64,000 nt of DNA from Achromobacter kerstersii (lineage in GTDB: Bacteria > Pseudomonadota > Gammaproteobacteria > Burkholderiales > Burkholderiaceae_B): the NCBI RefSeq assembly GCF_902859595.1, contig NZ_CADIJQ010000006.1, forward strand, positions 62,001 to 126,000, read 5' to 3'. Below the pieces are notes generated by a model. The model was not told the origin of the DNA. It made no database searches and was given only the letters and a program-made list of their open reading frames with translations. The translations under genes were made by a program, and so were the position numbers. This document shows, piece after piece, positions 42,473-55,703 of this stretch (position 1 is the first letter of the stretch; each line of letters begins with the position of its first letter).

Positions 42473-42509
42473 CCAAACCGGGGCGAACCCCGGCGTACTG
42501 CTTTGCCGC

Positions 42510-42935
42510 TTAGTGCGAGCGACCGCCTTGGCGCAGCTTACGCGCCGCGATGGCTTGCGCAGCCAGCATGGCGAGTTCGGCTTCGACAACCGCGATGTCA
42601 GCCTTGTCCTTGGCGTTCGCAAGGGCCTCTTCGGCCTTCTTGCGCGCTTCCACGGCGCGGGCTTCGTCCAGGTCGGAAGCACGGATAGCGGTGTCGGCCA
42701 AAACCGTCACGCTGCCCGGCTGCACTTCCAGAATGCCCCCGGCGACGAAGATGTTTTCCTCGCCTTGGTCGGCACGAACGATCTTGACCGTCCCGGGGCG
42801 TATGCGCGAAATCAGCGGGGTGTGGCCGGGCAGAATGCCCAGTTCACCCGCTTCGCCAGGCAGCACCACGAACTTCGCCTCACCGGAGAAGATCGCTTCC
42901 TCTGCGCTGACGACATCCACATGCAGGGTAGCCAT
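42510..42935 (-). CDS. atpC: ATP synthase epsilon subunit
   Basis: F1 epsilon subunit, 141 residues, which couples the rotor and inhibits ATP hydrolysis. Starts [41 protein letters not shown], a textbook beginning, with the C-terminal two-helix part rich in Ala and Lys. It follows atpD by nine bases and is the last gene of the operon before a strong terminator. Confidence 0.97.
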   Translation of the reverse strand: MATLHVDVVSAEEAIFSGEAKFVVLPGEAGELGILPGHTPLISRIRPGTVKIVRADQGEENIFVAGGILEVQPGSVTVLADTAIRASDLDEARAVEARKKAEEALANAKDKADIAVVEAELAMLAAQAIAARKLRQGGRSH

Positions 42936-42944
42936 ATCGGTTCC

Positions 42945-44390
<1,446 letters not shown>

Positions 44391-45296
44391 TTAAACGGCG
44401 GCAGCGCCCCCTACGATTTCCGAAATTTCTTTGGTGATCGCGGCCTGACGGGTCTTGTTGTAGACCAGTTGCAGCTCTCCGATGACCTTCTTGGCGTTGT
44501 CCGACGCCGCCTTCATGGCGACCATCCGGGCCGACTGCTCCGAAGCCATGTTCTCGGCCACGGCTTGATACAGCAGGCCTTCAACGTAACGCTGCAGCAG
44601 GTCGTCGATCACGCTACGGGCGTCGGGTTCGTAGATGTAATCCCAGCTGTAGTCCGACTTCACTTCCGACGTCTTGGCCAGGCTCTCAGCACCCGTTTGG
44701 TACGGATCTTCCAAACCATTGGCCAACGGCAGCAGGCGCAAGAACAGCGGCTCCTGCTTCATCGTGTTGACGAAGCGGGTCGAAGCCACGTACAGCGCGT
44801 CGATGCGGCCATCCAGGTAGGCGTCCAGCTGCACCTTGATCGCGCCCAAGAGGCGGTCCAGTTGCGGCTTGTCGCCCAGTTGCACTTCCTGGGAAACCAG
44901 TTTGGCGCCGATACGGGTCAGCACACCCACGCCCTTGTTGCCGAAAGCGGTCGCTTGCACGGCAACGCCGTTTTTCTCGAACTCTTTCAGCTTGCTCAAC
45001 GTCACGCGAGTGATGTTGGTGTTCAAGCCGCCGCACAAACCCTTGTCCGTCGTCACCATGACCACGCCGACCGCTTTGATTTCGCGTTCGACCAGGTACG
45101 GGTGGCTGTACTCGGGGTTGGCCTGCATCAGGTGCGCAGCAATCTCGCGCACCTTGGTGGCGTACGGACGACCAGCACGCATCCGTTCCTGCGCCTTGCG
45201 CATTTTGGATGCGGCGACCATTTCCATCGCCTTGGTGATCTTGCGCGTGTTTTGCACGCTCTTGATCTTGGTTCGGATTTCCTTAATTCCGGGCAT
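44391..45296 (-). CDS. atpG: ATP synthase gamma subunit
   Basis: Central rotor shaft of F1, 301 residues. Starts [39 protein letters not shown], with the C-terminal coiled-coil helix ([42 protein letters not shown]). The N- and C-terminal helices form the shaft. It is 98 bases after atpA, in a gap holding alternative hairpins. Confidence 0.97.
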   Translation of the reverse strand: MPGIKEIRTKIKSVQNTRKITKAMEMVAASKMRKAQERMRAGRPYATKVREIAAHLMQANPEYSHPYLVEREIKAVGVVMVTTDKGLCGGLNTNITRVTLSKLKEFEKNGVAVQATAFGNKGVGVLTRIGAKLVSQEVQLGDKPQLDRLLGAIKVQLDAYLDGRIDALYVASTRFVNTMKQEPLFLRLLPLANGLEDPYQTGAESLAKTSEVKSDYSWDYIYEPDARSVIDDLLQRYVEGLLYQAVAENMASEQSARMVAMKAASDNAKKVIGELQLVYNKTRQAAITKEISEIVGGAAAV

Positions 45297-45335
45297 TGCG
45301 CTTTCCTGTGAAGACTGGCCGATGGGTTCCGCTCA

Positions 45336-45388
45336 CGCCTCAACCATCCGGTAAGGATGGGTGAGGCGTTGCAGACGCCTAACCCATC
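45336..45388 (-). promoter_or_regulatory. Mutually exclusive hairpins between atpA and atpG
   Basis: Segment B (45355-45369, core GATGGGTGAGGCG) can pair with segment C (45375-45388, ACGCCTAACCCATC, 13 of 14) or with segment A (45336-45349, CGCCTCAACCATCC, 13 of 14). A and C are nearly the same sequence in two places, so only one stem can form at a time. There is no U tract. In the atpA-atpG leader of the operon mRNA this could affect processing or start access for atpG. Confidence 0.55.
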
Positions 45389-45394
45389 ACTTTC

Positions 45395-46936
45395 TTAAAA
45401 AGCACCGTGCTTCTTGAATTCCTGAACGGCGGTAGCCAATTCGGCTTCGTCGTCCTTGGACAGTTCCTTGGTGTCTTCGATGCGCTGGATCATGGCCGCA
45501 TGCTTGGCCTTCAGTTGATCCTTCAGCGACTTCTCGAACGACAGCACTTGGGCCACGTCCACGTCATCCAGGTAGCCGTTGTTGACCGTGTACAGCGTGA
45601 CGGCCAGTTCCCACACTTGCAGCGGCTGGTATTGCGGCTGCTTGAGCAGTTCGACCACGCGCTTGCCGCGTTCCAGCTGGCGACGGGTTGCGTCGTCCAG
45701 GTCGGAAGCGAATTGCGCGAAGGCGGCCAATTCACGGTACTGCGCCAAGTCGGTACGGATACCGCCGGACAGCTTCTTCACGACCTTGGTCTGAGCAGCG
45801 CCACCCACACGCGACACCGAAATACCGGCGTTGATTGCGGGGCGGACACCGGCGTTGAACAGGTCGGTTTCCAGGAAGATCTGGCCGTCGGTGATCGAGA
45901 TCACGTTGGTCGGAACGAAGGCGGACACGTCACCCGCTTGCGTTTCGATGATCGGCAGTGCGGTCAGCGAACCGGTCTTGCCCTTGACGGCGCCATCGGT
46001 GAACTTTTCGACATAGTCTTCGTTCACGCGGGCAGCACGTTCCAGCAAACGCGAGTGCAGGTAGAACACGTCGCCCGGGTAGGCTTCACGGCCCGGCGGA
46101 CGGCGCAGCAGCAGCGACACTTGGCGATAGGCCCAGGCTTGCTTGGTCAGATCGTCATAAACGATCAGGGCGTCTTCGCCACGATCGCGGAAGTATTCGC
46201 CCATCGTGCAACCGGCGTAAGCGGCCAGGTATTGCATGGCGGCGGAGTCAGAAGCGGTAGCGGCCACGACGATGGTGTATTCCATCGCGCCGTGCTCTTC
46301 CAGCTTGCGAACCACGTTGTTGATCGTGGAAGCCTTCTGGCCGATAGCGACGTACACGCAGGTGACGCCCTTGCCCTTCTGGCTGATGATCGTGTCGACA
46401 GCGACGGCGGTCTTGCCGGTCTGGCGGTCGCCAATGATCAGTTCGCGTTGACCGCGGCCGATCGGCACCATCGAGTCAATAGCCTTGACGCCGGTTTGCA
46501 GCGGCTGCGACACCGAGCGGCGGGCGATAACGCCAGGCGCCACTTTTTCGATGATGTCGGTAGCCTTGGCATTGATCGGGCCCTTGCCGTCGATCGGCTC
46601 GCCCAGCGTGTTGACCACGCGGCCTTTCAGTTCGGGACCAACCGGAACTTCCAGAATGCGGCCGGTCGTCTTGACCTGGTCGCCTTCGGAGATGCCGGTG
46701 TAGTCACCGAGAATAACGGCGCCGACGGAATCGCGCTCGAGGTTGAGCGCCAGACCGAAAACGTTGTTGGGAAATTCGAGCATTTCGCCCTGCATCACAT
46801 CGGACAAGCCGTGGATGCGGGTAATACCGTCGGTCACGGACACGACGGTGCCCTGAGTACGGACATCAGCCGAAGCGCCCAGGCCCTCGATGCGGCTCTT
46901 GAGCAGTTCGCTGATCTCGGAGGGATTGAGTTGCAT
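45395..46936 (-). CDS. atpA: ATP synthase alpha subunit
   Basis: Non-catalytic nucleotide-binding F1 subunit, 513 residues. P-loop [13 protein letters not shown], then [17 protein letters not shown] and [26 protein letters not shown] 46936 has AGGAG upstream and gives the standard [18 protein letters not shown]; the upstream frame is the end of atpH and spacer. Confidence 0.98.
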   Translation of the reverse strand: MQLNPSEISELLKSRIEGLGASADVRTQGTVVSVTDGITRIHGLSDVMQGEMLEFPNNVFGLALNLERDSVGAVILGDYTGISEGDQVKTTGRILEVPVGPELKGRVVNTLGEPIDGKGPINAKATDIIEKVAPGVIARRSVSQPLQTGVKAIDSMVPIGRGQRELIIGDRQTGKTAVAVDTIISQKGKGVTCVYVAIGQKASTINNVVRKLEEHGAMEYTIVVAATASDSAAMQYLAAYAGCTMGEYFRDRGEDALIVYDDLTKQAWAYRQVSLLLRRPPGREAYPGDVFYLHSRLLERAARVNEDYVEKFTDGAVKGKTGSLTALPIIETQAGDVSAFVPTNVISITDGQIFLETDLFNAGVRPAINAGISVSRVGGAAQTKVVKKLSGGIRTDLAQYRELAAFAQFASDLDDATRRQLERGKRVVELLKQPQYQPLQVWELAVTLYTVNNGYLDDVDVAQVLSFEKSLKDQLKAKHAAMIQRIEDTKELSKDDEAELATAVQEFKKHGAF

Positions 46937-46964
46937 ATTGACTCCTGGAATCCTGTTAGTTGCC

Positions 46965-47504
46965 TTAAGCGGCGAGCTGATCGCGCATGCGGACCAATTG
47001 GGCTTGTACGGAAGTATCGAGCACCTGGTCACCGACAGCCACGCGCACGCCGCCGATCAACGACTGGTCGACGGTGACGTTGGGCTTGAGCTTGAGGCCG
47101 AATTTTTGTTCGAGCGCGGCGACCAGTTCTTTGACCTGGGCGTCGCTCAGTTCGAACGCGCTGGTGATTTCCGCCTGCGCCGTGCCCTCGTGACGATTCC
47201 GCAGCACCACGAATTGCGTGGCGATATCGGGCAGCAGCAGCAGCCGGTCATTTTCGACCAGCAGCTCGATGAAATTACGGGCGGCCTGGGGCAGTTCGGC
47301 CTTGATCAGGCCGGAAAACAGCTCGACGCGCTGCTTGTCACCCAGACGCGGGTCGGCCATGGCCTCGCGCACGTCGGGGTTGGAGGCGACCTGCGACATT
47401 TCGCTGACCAGGTCGGCCCAAGCCGGCAAGCCGGCCTTGTCGTCGCGCGCTGCGCTGAAGAGCGCTTCAGCGTAGGGCCGGGCAACAGTGGAAAGTTCAG
47501 CCAT
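46965..47504 (-). CDS. atpH: ATP synthase delta subunit
   Basis: Peripheral stalk cap, 179 residues. Starts [22 protein letters not shown] and has the C-terminal [24 protein letters not shown] pattern. It is 28 bases before atpA and 12 bases after atpF on the minus strand. Confidence 0.96.
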   Translation of the reverse strand: MAELSTVARPYAEALFSAARDDKAGLPAWADLVSEMSQVASNPDVREAMADPRLGDKQRVELFSGLIKAELPQAARNFIELLVENDRLLLLPDIATQFVVLRNRHEGTAQAEITSAFELSDAQVKELVAALEQKFGLKLKPNVTVDQSLIGGVRVAVGDQVLDTSVQAQLVRMRDQLAA

Positions 47505-47516
47505 GACGGTCCCGGA

Positions 47517-47987
47517 TTAAAGCTGCGCGCGAAGCTGGTTGAGCAGCTCGGCGTGGGCGCGGGCGTCAACCTCGCGCTTGAGGATCTGTTCAGCACCCTT
47601 GACAGCCAACGCGGCAACATCGTCGCGCAGCGAGTCACGAGCGCGCTGGACTTCCTGCGCGGCATCCTGAGCGGCTTGAGCCACGATACGGGCGCGTTCA
47701 GCTTCCGCTTCACGGCGGGCTTGCTCGATCAGGGAGGCGGCTTGCTTCTCGGCCTCGATGATGCGGGCGTGGTTTTCGGACTTGGCAGAAGCCTCGATCA
47801 GACTGACACGCGCCTGGGCTTGAGCCAAGTCGGCTTTGCCCTTCTCGGCGGCGGCAAGGCCGTCGGCGATTTTTTGGCGGCGCTCGTCCATCGCCTTCGT
47901 CAGAGGAGGCCACACGAATTTCATCGTGAACCAGCCCAGAACGAAGAACACGAGCATCTGGAAAATGATCGTCGCGTTCAGATTCAC
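47517..47987 (-). CDS. atpF: ATP synthase b subunit
   Basis: Peripheral stalk, 156 residues. Starts at GTG 47987 after AAGGAA: a single membrane helix ([25 protein letters not shown]) then a long Ala/Glu/Arg-rich helix that pairs with the delta subunit. An upstream frame starting at 48047 would add 20 residues and is not family-like. Confidence 0.95.
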   Translation of the reverse strand: MNLNATIIFQMLVFFVLGWFTMKFVWPPLTKAMDERRQKIADGLAAAEKGKADLAQAQARVSLIEASAKSENHARIIEAEKQAASLIEQARREAEAERARIVAQAAQDAAQEVQRARDSLRDDVAALAVKGAEQILKREVDARAHAELLNQLRAQL

Positions 47988-48131
47988 GGTCGTTCCTTTA
48001 ACACCTTGCGGCTCCGACCGCACCCGGAAAGGGGCGTCACGGAGCACTCGATACTTTGCTGGCCGGCGACGGGGCTTGTGCCCACATCGCCGCCAACGTC
48101 ATGACCCGCCTATTCGCCGGCGGGCGCTGCC

Positions 48132-48401
<270 letters not shown>

Positions 48402-48489
48402 TCAAAAATTGAAAAAGGGGTACAGCTCAATGCAAGATAATCTTGCTATCCCACGCTGGCCGGGTGGCCAGCGCGAGAAATTCGGGGGA

Positions 48490-49383
<894 letters not shown>

Positions 49384-49457
49384 CTATTTGCTGTATGCCC
49401 GGCCCTTGCGAGCCGGACGATTCCACGATCACGTTTGCCGCTACTTACTACTCGGCG

Positions 49458-49922
49458 CTAAGACAACTTGCGGAACATCAAGAGCAGGAGGTAGCCCTTC
49501 AATGTGAGTATCAAACCGATCAATGCGGCAGGCCAAACCAGACTGTCCTGCGCCACACGCGAAAGCAGCCACAACAGCAACGCCGTTGCGAACAACTTGA
49601 TCAACTCACCAGAGAGAAAGGTAAAGGGACTGGCCTTGCCGGCCCGAACGCTGACAACCAGGCGCAATGCAAACAATGCATTGGGTATGAAATACGCTCC
49701 CGCCCCCGCCAGCGCCGACCAACCAGCCGCCGCCCCTCCGACAACCCCCGCAATTACTGCTGCTGCGAGCCCCATGGCGCCTTGCGCCGCCAATGCCAAC
49801 AGGAGCCCGCGGCTTGCTTGAGCATTCAGCGCTGCGCGATCCGCATCGCTGAGAACCAGAACTTTGATCTCATCATCCTGGTCCAACAAACCCTGCTGCA
49901 CATTTTGCATCGAGTTCTGCAT
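49458..49922 (-). CDS. atpI: ATP synthase-associated protein I
   Basis: Small membrane protein of about 154 residues with four hydrophobic segments; it assists assembly of the c ring. I chose ATG 49922 (preceded by GGGGA); an in-frame TTG just before would add one residue. As first gene of the operon it carries a long 5' leader. Confidence 0.9.
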   Translation of the reverse strand: MQNSMQNVQQGLLDQDDEIKVLVLSDADRAALNAQASRGLLLALAAQGAMGLAAAVIAGVVGGAAAGWSALAGAGAYFIPNALFALRLVVSVRAGKASPFTFLSGELIKLFATALLLWLLSRVAQDSLVWPAALIGLILTLKGYLLLLMFRKLS

Positions 49923-50172
49923 CAAACATCCCCGCTTTACTTCTTGCTCCTATCAGAACCGGCGTGCCCGCACTTGAAACCGGATGCTTTGGCCCTACAT
50001 AGAGCAAAGACACCGTACTTCAGTGCGCGCTAGTGTCTCGGTTCGGCTTGCCTGCGTTGCATTGCATTGCGTTGCTTTCGCTTCGCTACTTCTGCCACAT
50101 TCACGCAATCCGTTCCCATCCACTGCTTACCAGCCGCCACGTGTTCTTATCCCGCAAGCGTCAAACCCGCAG

Positions 50173-50202
50173 AGTATAGCTTGAATCTTTTTCGCCAAGC
50201 AA
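50173..50202 (-). promoter_or_regulatory. Candidate promoter of the atp operon
   Basis: On the minus strand TTGCTT (50202-50197), 18 bases, TATACT (50178-50173). It would give a leader of roughly 245 bases before atpI (49922). The rest of the 405-base gap 49923-50327 holds no gene; the terminator of the DUF1254 gene lies at 50266-50294. Confidence 0.5.
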
Positions 50203-50265
50203 ATGAACTTTCGGGCGTTTGTAAGGTGCCAACAACGGGCGCATCGTACCAAAATTAGGGACGAA

Positions 50266-50294
50266 AAAGCGGCCCCCGCAATGGGGGCCGCTTT
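50266..50294 (-). terminator. Rho-independent terminator of the DUF1254 gene
   Basis: AAAGCGGCCCCC (50266-50277), loop GCAAT, GGGGGCCGCTTT (50283-50294). On the minus strand the stem is followed by TTTTTC, 34 bases after the stop codon. Confidence 0.92.
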
Positions 50295-50327
50295 GTTCTG
50301 CCTGGCGGTGCTATCAGGCTTTCAGCA

Positions 50328-51872
50328 TCAATCTTCCTTGACCGGCGGCGGCGCCCACAGGCCGTCCAGCGCCGTGTCTTGCGGCCAGTACAAGCGCATG
50401 CTCAGCAGGAACGGGCCATCGGTGGCGGGCGTGCTCAACCAGTTCGAACGCTTCTTCTCGCCCGGGTCGCGGCGCTGGATATAGATGTCCAGCGAGCCGT
50501 CCGAGTTGTACTTCAGCTGGTCGGTGCTGCGCAGCGCATAGCGGTTAGCGGGGTTATCCGCAAAGCCGTGCTTGTCGTTGTAGACCTGCAACGACCAGAA
50601 CGCGTTGGCCGGCGGCAGCTGGCCCTTGTCGAAATGCAGCACGTAGTCTTCATTGGAATTCAGGGCGCGGCCCTTGGAATCCGACACGGTGACCGGGTAC
50701 AGCACATCTTCCGGCGTCGGCGCGCCCAGCCCCGCATACGCGATGGACGCGCGGCGCACGTAGTCGGTGCCATAGGTGCCGATACCCGACAGCACCGTGT
50801 TCCAACCGTTGATCGGCGTACCCAGGCGCGACACGCCATCGGCAATGCGGCGGCCGGCCAGCGGCTGCGCGTCAGCCAGCGCCTGCTGCACGGCCGGGCT
50901 CAAGCGCCCGTACGAGAACGGTTGGCGGCTATCCAGGCCAATGCGGCGCATGCGGTCAATGATGGGCGTGTCATTGGCGTGCGCCGGGTTATTGCGCAGG
51001 ACATCGAAGAACACCGTGAAGAAAGACGCGGCGTCCATGCTGGCGGCTTGCTCCGCCGGCGTGCCTTCGGGCAGATTCACCGGCGTCGGCATCGGCAAGT
51101 CGCTGCCGATGGGCGCCGAACCCACGCCCGAACCCGTCTGCGGATACGCAGAGGCCGGGGCGCGGCCGCGCATCGGCGGCGTGGCGGCGGTTGCCGTGAT
51201 CAATGGAGATGCCGTCATGCCCGCCTGAATCTGATTGACTGCGGCATAGTCTTGCGGGCCACCCGTTTGCGTCCAGCCGATCAGCCAGCCGGTGGAGGTC
51301 GGGCTGCGGATCACGTCGACGCCGGCGGGCACGCTGCCCTGCCAGTTGGGGCCGACGATGACGAAGGATTGCGCGCCCGGACCATTGGTGCGCGTGCCGC
51401 GCGAGGCGAACACATCGCTCCACATATCCAGCGCCGACAGCACGAAGTAGCGGTTGCCCGTGTCGGGCAGGTTCACGACCAGCGGCGCTTTGGTCACGTC
51501 AAACCACAGGCTGGAATACAGGGCGTCGGCGGTGGGCCACGGCGTATCCGCCGCGCGCGGATCAGGGAAAGCGGCCTTGTGGCCAAACTGGTTCACCGGC
51601 GCGCGGCCCTCCAGCGGGCTTTGCACGGCGGTGGCCTTGCGGCGCGCCAGTTCCATCAACACCATGGGGTACGCGTAGACGTAGGCGTCGATGGCGGTGT
51701 CGCGCAGTTCCTGCTCGCTCATCTGCGGCGCGGGCGCCGAGTAAGGCGTTTCGGACACCAGGCGCAGCGTAGGCTGCGGCGATTGAGCCTGAGTGGCGGT
51801 CATGAAGCAGGCGCTCAACGCGCCGGCGAGTACCGCGGTCGACCACCGGCGGTTAGCGATAAAAGTACGCAT
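50328..51872 (-). CDS. DUF1254/DUF1214 domain exported protein
   Basis: A 514-residue exported protein with a signal peptide (MRTFIANRRWSTAVLAGALSACFMTATQAQS). The N-terminal DUF1254 domain shows AIDAYVYAYPMVLMELARR and VNQFGHKAAFPDPRAADTPWPTADALYSSLWFDV. The C-terminal DUF1214 domain shows SNEDYVLHFDKGQLPPANAFWSLQVYNDKHGF. Function of this widespread pair is not established. It has its own terminator and a 254-base upstream gap. Confidence 0.9.
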   Translation of the reverse strand: MRTFIANRRWSTAVLAGALSACFMTATQAQSPQPTLRLVSETPYSAPAPQMSEQELRDTAIDAYVYAYPMVLMELARRKATAVQSPLEGRAPVNQFGHKAAFPDPRAADTPWPTADALYSSLWFDVTKAPLVVNLPDTGNRYFVLSALDMWSDVFASRGTRTNGPGAQSFVIVGPNWQGSVPAGVDVIRSPTSTGWLIGWTQTGGPQDYAAVNQIQAGMTASPLITATAATPPMRGRAPASAYPQTGSGVGSAPIGSDLPMPTPVNLPEGTPAEQAASMDAASFFTVFFDVLRNNPAHANDTPIIDRMRRIGLDSRQPFSYGRLSPAVQQALADAQPLAGRRIADGVSRLGTPINGWNTVLSGIGTYGTDYVRRASIAYAGLGAPTPEDVLYPVTVSDSKGRALNSNEDYVLHFDKGQLPPANAFWSLQVYNDKHGFADNPANRYALRSTDQLKYNSDGSLDIYIQRRDPGEKKRSNWLSTPATDGPFLLSMRLYWPQDTALDGLWAPPPVKED

Positions 51873-52052
51873 GCAAGGCTCCTTCTTGATTTTGTTTGCG
51901 AGCGAGCCGCCGCGCGGAACTTGCCAGGTGGGGCAAGCCGCTCTGGCGCGGCACCTCTAGATGACGCTTTTTCAGGATAGGGAAGAAGCCTGCAACAAGG
52001 TGCTGCCTAGACGTTTCAAAGCGCAACGCCAAATCCCTGCTTGCCGTCCAAG

Positions 52053-52078
52053 AAAAAGCGCGCCCACATGGGGCGCGC
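52053..52078 (-). terminator. Rho-independent terminator of the enoyl-CoA hydratase gene
   Basis: GCGCGCCC (52058-52065), loop ACATG, GGGCGCGC (52071-52078). On the minus strand it is followed by five T residues (52057-52053), 49 bases after the stop codon at 52127. Confidence 0.88.
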
Positions 52079-52126
52079 CATCACTCTTCCGGCCTGTCCG
52101 CATCAAAAGCACGGACGTAACAAGGC

Positions 52127-52903
52127 TTAACGGTGTTTGAAGTCCGGTTTACGTTTTTCCGTGAAGGCGGCCATGCCTTCCTTCTGGTCTTCGGTAGCGA
52201 ACAGCGAATGGAACACGCGGCGTTCGAACAGCAGGCCTTCGTTCAGCGAACCTTCAAAGGCGCGGTTCACGCATTCCTTGGCCATCATGACGGACGGCAG
52301 CGACATCGATGCGATGACGGTGGCGGCGTCCAGCGCTTCTTCCATCAGCTTGTCGGCGGCGACCACACGCGACACCAGACCCGCGCGCTCGGCTTCCTCG
52401 GCGCCCATCATGCGAGCGGTAAGCGCCAGGTCCATGGCCTTGGCCTTGCCCACCGCGCGCGGCAGACGCTGCGTGCCGCCTGCGCCCGGGATCACGCCCA
52501 GCTTGATTTCGGGCTGGCCGAACTTGGCGGTGTCGGCGGCGATGATGATGTCGCACATCATCGCGAGTTCGCAGCCGCCGCCCAGCGCGTAGCCGGCGAC
52601 GGCCGCAATCACGGGCTTCTTGATGCGCTTGAGGGTTTCCCAGTTGCGGGTGATGTATTCGCTGCCGTACACGTCCATGTACGACCAATCTTTCATGGCG
52701 CCGATGTCGGCGCCGGCGGCAAACGCCTTTTCGCTGCCGGTGATGACCACGCAGCCGACGTCGGCATTGGCTTCAAACGCCAGCAGCGCCGCCCCGAGCT
52801 CATCCATCAGTTGATCGTTCAGCGCGTTGAGCGCCTTGGGGCGGTTCAGCGTCAACAGCCCAACGCGGCCCCGGGTTTCGACCAGTACAAACGACTCGCT
52901 CAT
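52127..52903 (-). CDS. Enoyl-CoA hydratase (PaaF/FadB1 type)
   Basis: Hydrates 2-enoyl-CoA in beta-oxidation, 258 residues. Both catalytic glutamates are in place: [16 protein letters not shown] (E of GCELA) and [10 protein letters not shown] with the following QRL (E position in [10 protein letters not shown]), with oxyanion-hole segment [15 protein letters not shown]. The ATG at 52903 (GGAG upstream) gives [30 protein letters not shown]. It is divergent from the M61 peptidase gene with only 28 bases between the two starts, so their promoters overlap the coding ends. Confidence 0.94.
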   Translation of the reverse strand: MSESFVLVETRGRVGLLTLNRPKALNALNDQLMDELGAALLAFEANADVGCVVITGSEKAFAAGADIGAMKDWSYMDVYGSEYITRNWETLKRIKKPVIAAVAGYALGGGCELAMMCDIIIAADTAKFGQPEIKLGVIPGAGGTQRLPRAVGKAKAMDLALTARMMGAEEAERAGLVSRVVAADKLMEEALDAATVIASMSLPSVMMAKECVNRAFEGSLNEGLLFERRVFHSLFATEDQKEGMAAFTEKRKPDFKHR

Positions 52904-52931
52904 TGAATGTCTCCAGTAATAAGATAGAAGC

Positions 52932-54707
52932 ATGAAAAAATCAGATGCCGCTTTTCCGATACTTTACCGCCTTGAGCCTCATGATCCCGCCGGACACCGC
53001 TACCGGATAACCCTAACGATCGATACGCCCTCGCCCGACGGCCAGCGCCTGTCGTTGCCGGCCTGGATTCCGGGCAGCTACCTGATCCGCGACTTTTCCC
53101 GCCAAATCGAATCCGTCTCGGCGCGTGCCGGCTCAAAGCGCGTGAATGTCGACAAAATTGACAACCACACCTGGCAGGCCGCGCCATGCGACGGCCCGCT
53201 GCAAATCGAATACGTCGTCTACGCCTGGGACTTGTCGGTGCGCGGCGCGCATCTGGATGACAGCCACGGCTTCTTCAACGGCACCAGCGTCTTCCTGCGC
53301 GTGCATGAACAGGACCATCTGCCCTGCCTCGTCGACCTGGCGCCGCCGCGTGGCCTGGACGGCTGGAAGGTCTACACCAGCTTGCCGGAAGCGCGCGGCC
53401 ATCAGGGCGCGGCGCGCCGCCACGGCTTCGGCCTGTACCTGGCGCCGGACTATGACGCGCTGATTGATCACCCCGTGGAAATGGGCACGCCGCAAGTCGC
53501 CCGCTTTACCGCCCATGGCGCCGAGCATGAACTGGTGTTCACCGGCGTTGCCGCGAATCTGGATCTGGCGCGCATCACGGCCGACGTAAAGAAAATCTGC
53601 GAAACCCAGATTGAGTTCTTTGAACCGCGCACCAAACGCGCGCCGTTCCTGGACAGCGCTGATCGCTACGTGTTCATGACGATGGTCACCGGCGACGGCT
53701 ACGGCGGCCTGGAACATCGCGCCAGCACCGCGCTGATGACCTCGCGCAAGGACTTGCCCGTGCTGGGCCAGCAAGGCCAGGGCGAAGGCTATCGCGGCTT
53801 TCTGGGCTTGGTCAGCCACGAATACTTCCACACCTGGAACGTCAAGCGGATCAAGCCGCAGGCGTTTGCGCCCTACCATCTTGAGCAGCCCGACCTGACG
53901 CGTCTGTTGTGGGTGTTTGAAGGTTTCACGTCTTATTACGACGACCTGCTGCTGCTGCGCTCGGGCGTGATCCCACAATCCGACTACCTGCGCCTCTTGG
54001 CCAAGACCATCACCAGCGTGCATCGCACGCCCGGCCGGGCCAAGCAATCGGTGGCGGAAAGTTCCTTCGACGCCTGGACACGCTATTACAAGCAGGACGA
54101 GAACTCGCCCAACGCGCTGGTCAGCTATTACACCAAGGGCGCGCTGGTGGCCCTGGGCCTGGACTTGCTGATCCGCCGCGACAGCGCGGGCGTCCACTCG
54201 CTTGATGACGTGATGCGCCTGCTATGGGACCGTTATGGCCGCGACTTCTATCAGGGCAAGCCGCAAGGCCTGCCGGAAGACGGCTTGCCTGCGCTGATTC
54301 AGGAGGCCACGGGCGTTGATACCCGCCGCTTCATCGCGCGCCACGCCTATGGCACGGCGGATGTCCCGCTGGCGGAACTGCTGGCGCCCCACGGCATTTC
54401 GATGCATTGGAAAGCAACGGCCAACATTCCGTCGATGGATGTGCGCACGCGCAAGCAGGGCGACACGCTGACGCTGGCGACGGTGCTGGAAGGCGGCGCG
54501 GGTCATCAGGCCGGGCTGTCGGCGGGCGATGTGCTGGTCGCGGTGGGGGGGTTGCGGGTCGATGCGCCCGCCGGCCTGGATCTGCTGCTGGCGCAATACC
54601 GGCCCGGCGACCGCGTGATCGTGCACGTGTTCCGCCGCGATGAGCTGCGCGCGTACCGCGTGAAGCTGCGCGCGCCTGAAGCGCTGGACTGCGTGCTGAC
54701 GGTGTAA
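52932..54707 (+). CDS. M61 family glycyl aminopeptidase-like protein with PDZ domain
   Basis: A 591-residue metallopeptidase. The zinc site is [14 protein letters not shown] (HExxH with the third ligand in [13 protein letters not shown] downstream), preceded by [12 protein letters not shown], both typical of M61. The N-terminal beta domain starts [22 protein letters not shown]. The C-terminal PDZ domain has [24 protein letters not shown]. No signal peptide is seen, so it may be cytoplasmic; the family is poorly characterised outside one glycyl aminopeptidase. Confidence 0.9.
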   Translation: MKKSDAAFPILYRLEPHDPAGHRYRITLTIDTPSPDGQRLSLPAWIPGSYLIRDFSRQIESVSARAGSKRVNVDKIDNHTWQAAPCDGPLQIEYVVYAWDLSVRGAHLDDSHGFFNGTSVFLRVHEQDHLPCLVDLAPPRGLDGWKVYTSLPEARGHQGAARRHGFGLYLAPDYDALIDHPVEMGTPQVARFTAHGAEHELVFTGVAANLDLARITADVKKICETQIEFFEPRTKRAPFLDSADRYVFMTMVTGDGYGGLEHRASTALMTSRKDLPVLGQQGQGEGYRGFLGLVSHEYFHTWNVKRIKPQAFAPYHLEQPDLTRLLWVFEGFTSYYDDLLLLRSGVIPQSDYLRLLAKTITSVHRTPGRAKQSVAESSFDAWTRYYKQDENSPNALVSYYTKGALVALGLDLLIRRDSAGVHSLDDVMRLLWDRYGRDFYQGKPQGLPEDGLPALIQEATGVDTRRFIARHAYGTADVPLAELLAPHGISMHWKATANIPSMDVRTRKQGDTLTLATVLEGGAGHQAGLSAGDVLVAVGGLRVDAPAGLDLLLAQYRPGDRVIVHVFRRDELRAYRVKLRAPEALDCVLTV

Positions 54708-54714
54708 GAAAGCA

Positions 54715-54738
54715 GGCGGGCCGATCTCTCGGCCCGCC
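54715..54738. terminator. Hairpin between convergent M61 and fimbrial genes
   Basis: GGCGGGCCGA (54715-54724), loop TCTC, TCGGCCCGCC (54729-54738). A perfect 10-bp stem without a long U tract, eight bases after the peptidase stop. Confidence 0.65.
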
Positions 54739-54752
54739 CTGTTCACGGGTCC

Positions 54753-55703
54753 TTATTCGTAGAACAGCGTCACGGTGGCGGTAGCGTTGACGTGCCCCGC
54801 CACCAGTGTGTCATCGGTTTGGTAGTACCGCGCCACCAGCGGGATCGTCAGCTGTTCCTTGTCAACCGTCGTCACGGCGGTCGTGAATTCAGTGCGGGTC
54901 GCAAGCGGTTGGATGACATTGCTGCCGAGTTCGCCCTGCAGCAATTGCACGCCAACGCCCCGCGCCATATCGCCCCCTTGGGCGTTCTTGATGACGTGTT
55001 CGGGCGTGCCGTCCGCATCGATCCGATAGGCCACCTTGACGCCTTGATCGCATTCCAGCTTGATGTCAAACGCCTTGTCCGCGGCCGTGGCGCCGCGATG
55101 ACCCAGGTGACGGTTGTTGATCGTCAGGAGCTCCACCTCTACCGTTTTCTCGCTGACCGTGCAACCAATGCTGCTGGCCTCGTAAGCCACGTTGCTGAAG
55201 TCCACCATATTGCTGCGCAACGCACCGTAATAGACTTCAGCGCGATGCGCGAAGGACACGCCGGATTTGATCGGGCCGATCTTGATGAGTTCAAACACGA
55301 ACTTCTGCGGCGGGTAATACTGCCAGTTTCTGATCCGGTGCCGATGTCCCGGGTAGTTCATGTAGACCCCGCCCTCGTGCGTCCAGAATATCCGCATGCC
55401 GATACCCGGAATGCCGGACTCATACACGTGTTCGTAGCCCGGCACCGCCTTCGCGCCCGGTTGCAAACCATACGCGAACCACTCGCCGTTGGTGGTGCAG
55501 CGAAGATAGCCAATGCCCTCGTCGATGAATTTCGTGTAGATCGTGCTGCCCACCAGCGCGTCTCGCGGCGGTTTCATTTCTTGCAGATTCTGCGCGGTAA
55601 TGGTCGTAGACAGGGACTCACCAGTGCATGCCGCCCACGCTGGACGGCCCGCGAACATCAACAATGCAAACCCGAAGGCCGCGAGTCGCAAGGTTGTTTT
55701 CAT
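54753..55703 (-). CDS. FimD-like fimbrial tip adhesin
   Basis: Last gene of the fimbrial operon, 316 residues. The ATG at 55703 overlaps the usher stop and opens a signal peptide (MKTTLRLAAFGFALLMFAGRPAWA). The mature protein starts ACTGESLSTTITAQNL and has a C-terminal pilin-like domain (CTVSEKTVEVELLTINN, ending TATVTLFYE) by which it joins the pilus tip. This two-domain form with unknown N-terminal receptor part matches Bordetella FimD. The bound ligand cannot be told. Confidence 0.85.
   Translation of the reverse strand: MKTTLRLAAFGFALLMFAGRPAWAACTGESLSTTITAQNLQEMKPPRDALVGSTIYTKFIDEGIGYLRCTTNGEWFAYGLQPGAKAVPGYEHVYESGIPGIGMRIFWTHEGGVYMNYPGHRHRIRNWQYYPPQKFVFELIKIGPIKSGVSFAHRAEVYYGALRSNMVDFSNVAYEASSIGCTVSEKTVEVELLTINNRHLGHRGATAADKAFDIKLECDQGVKVAYRIDADGTPEHVIKNAQGGDMARGVGVQLLQGELGSNVIQPLATRTEFTTAVTTVDKEQLTIPLVARYYQTDDTLVAGHVNATATVTLFYE

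Noticed and set aside
51562-51980. Frames around the DUF1254 start
   Set aside because: Shadows of the exported protein; the upstream gap 51873-52126 holds only the hydratase terminator.
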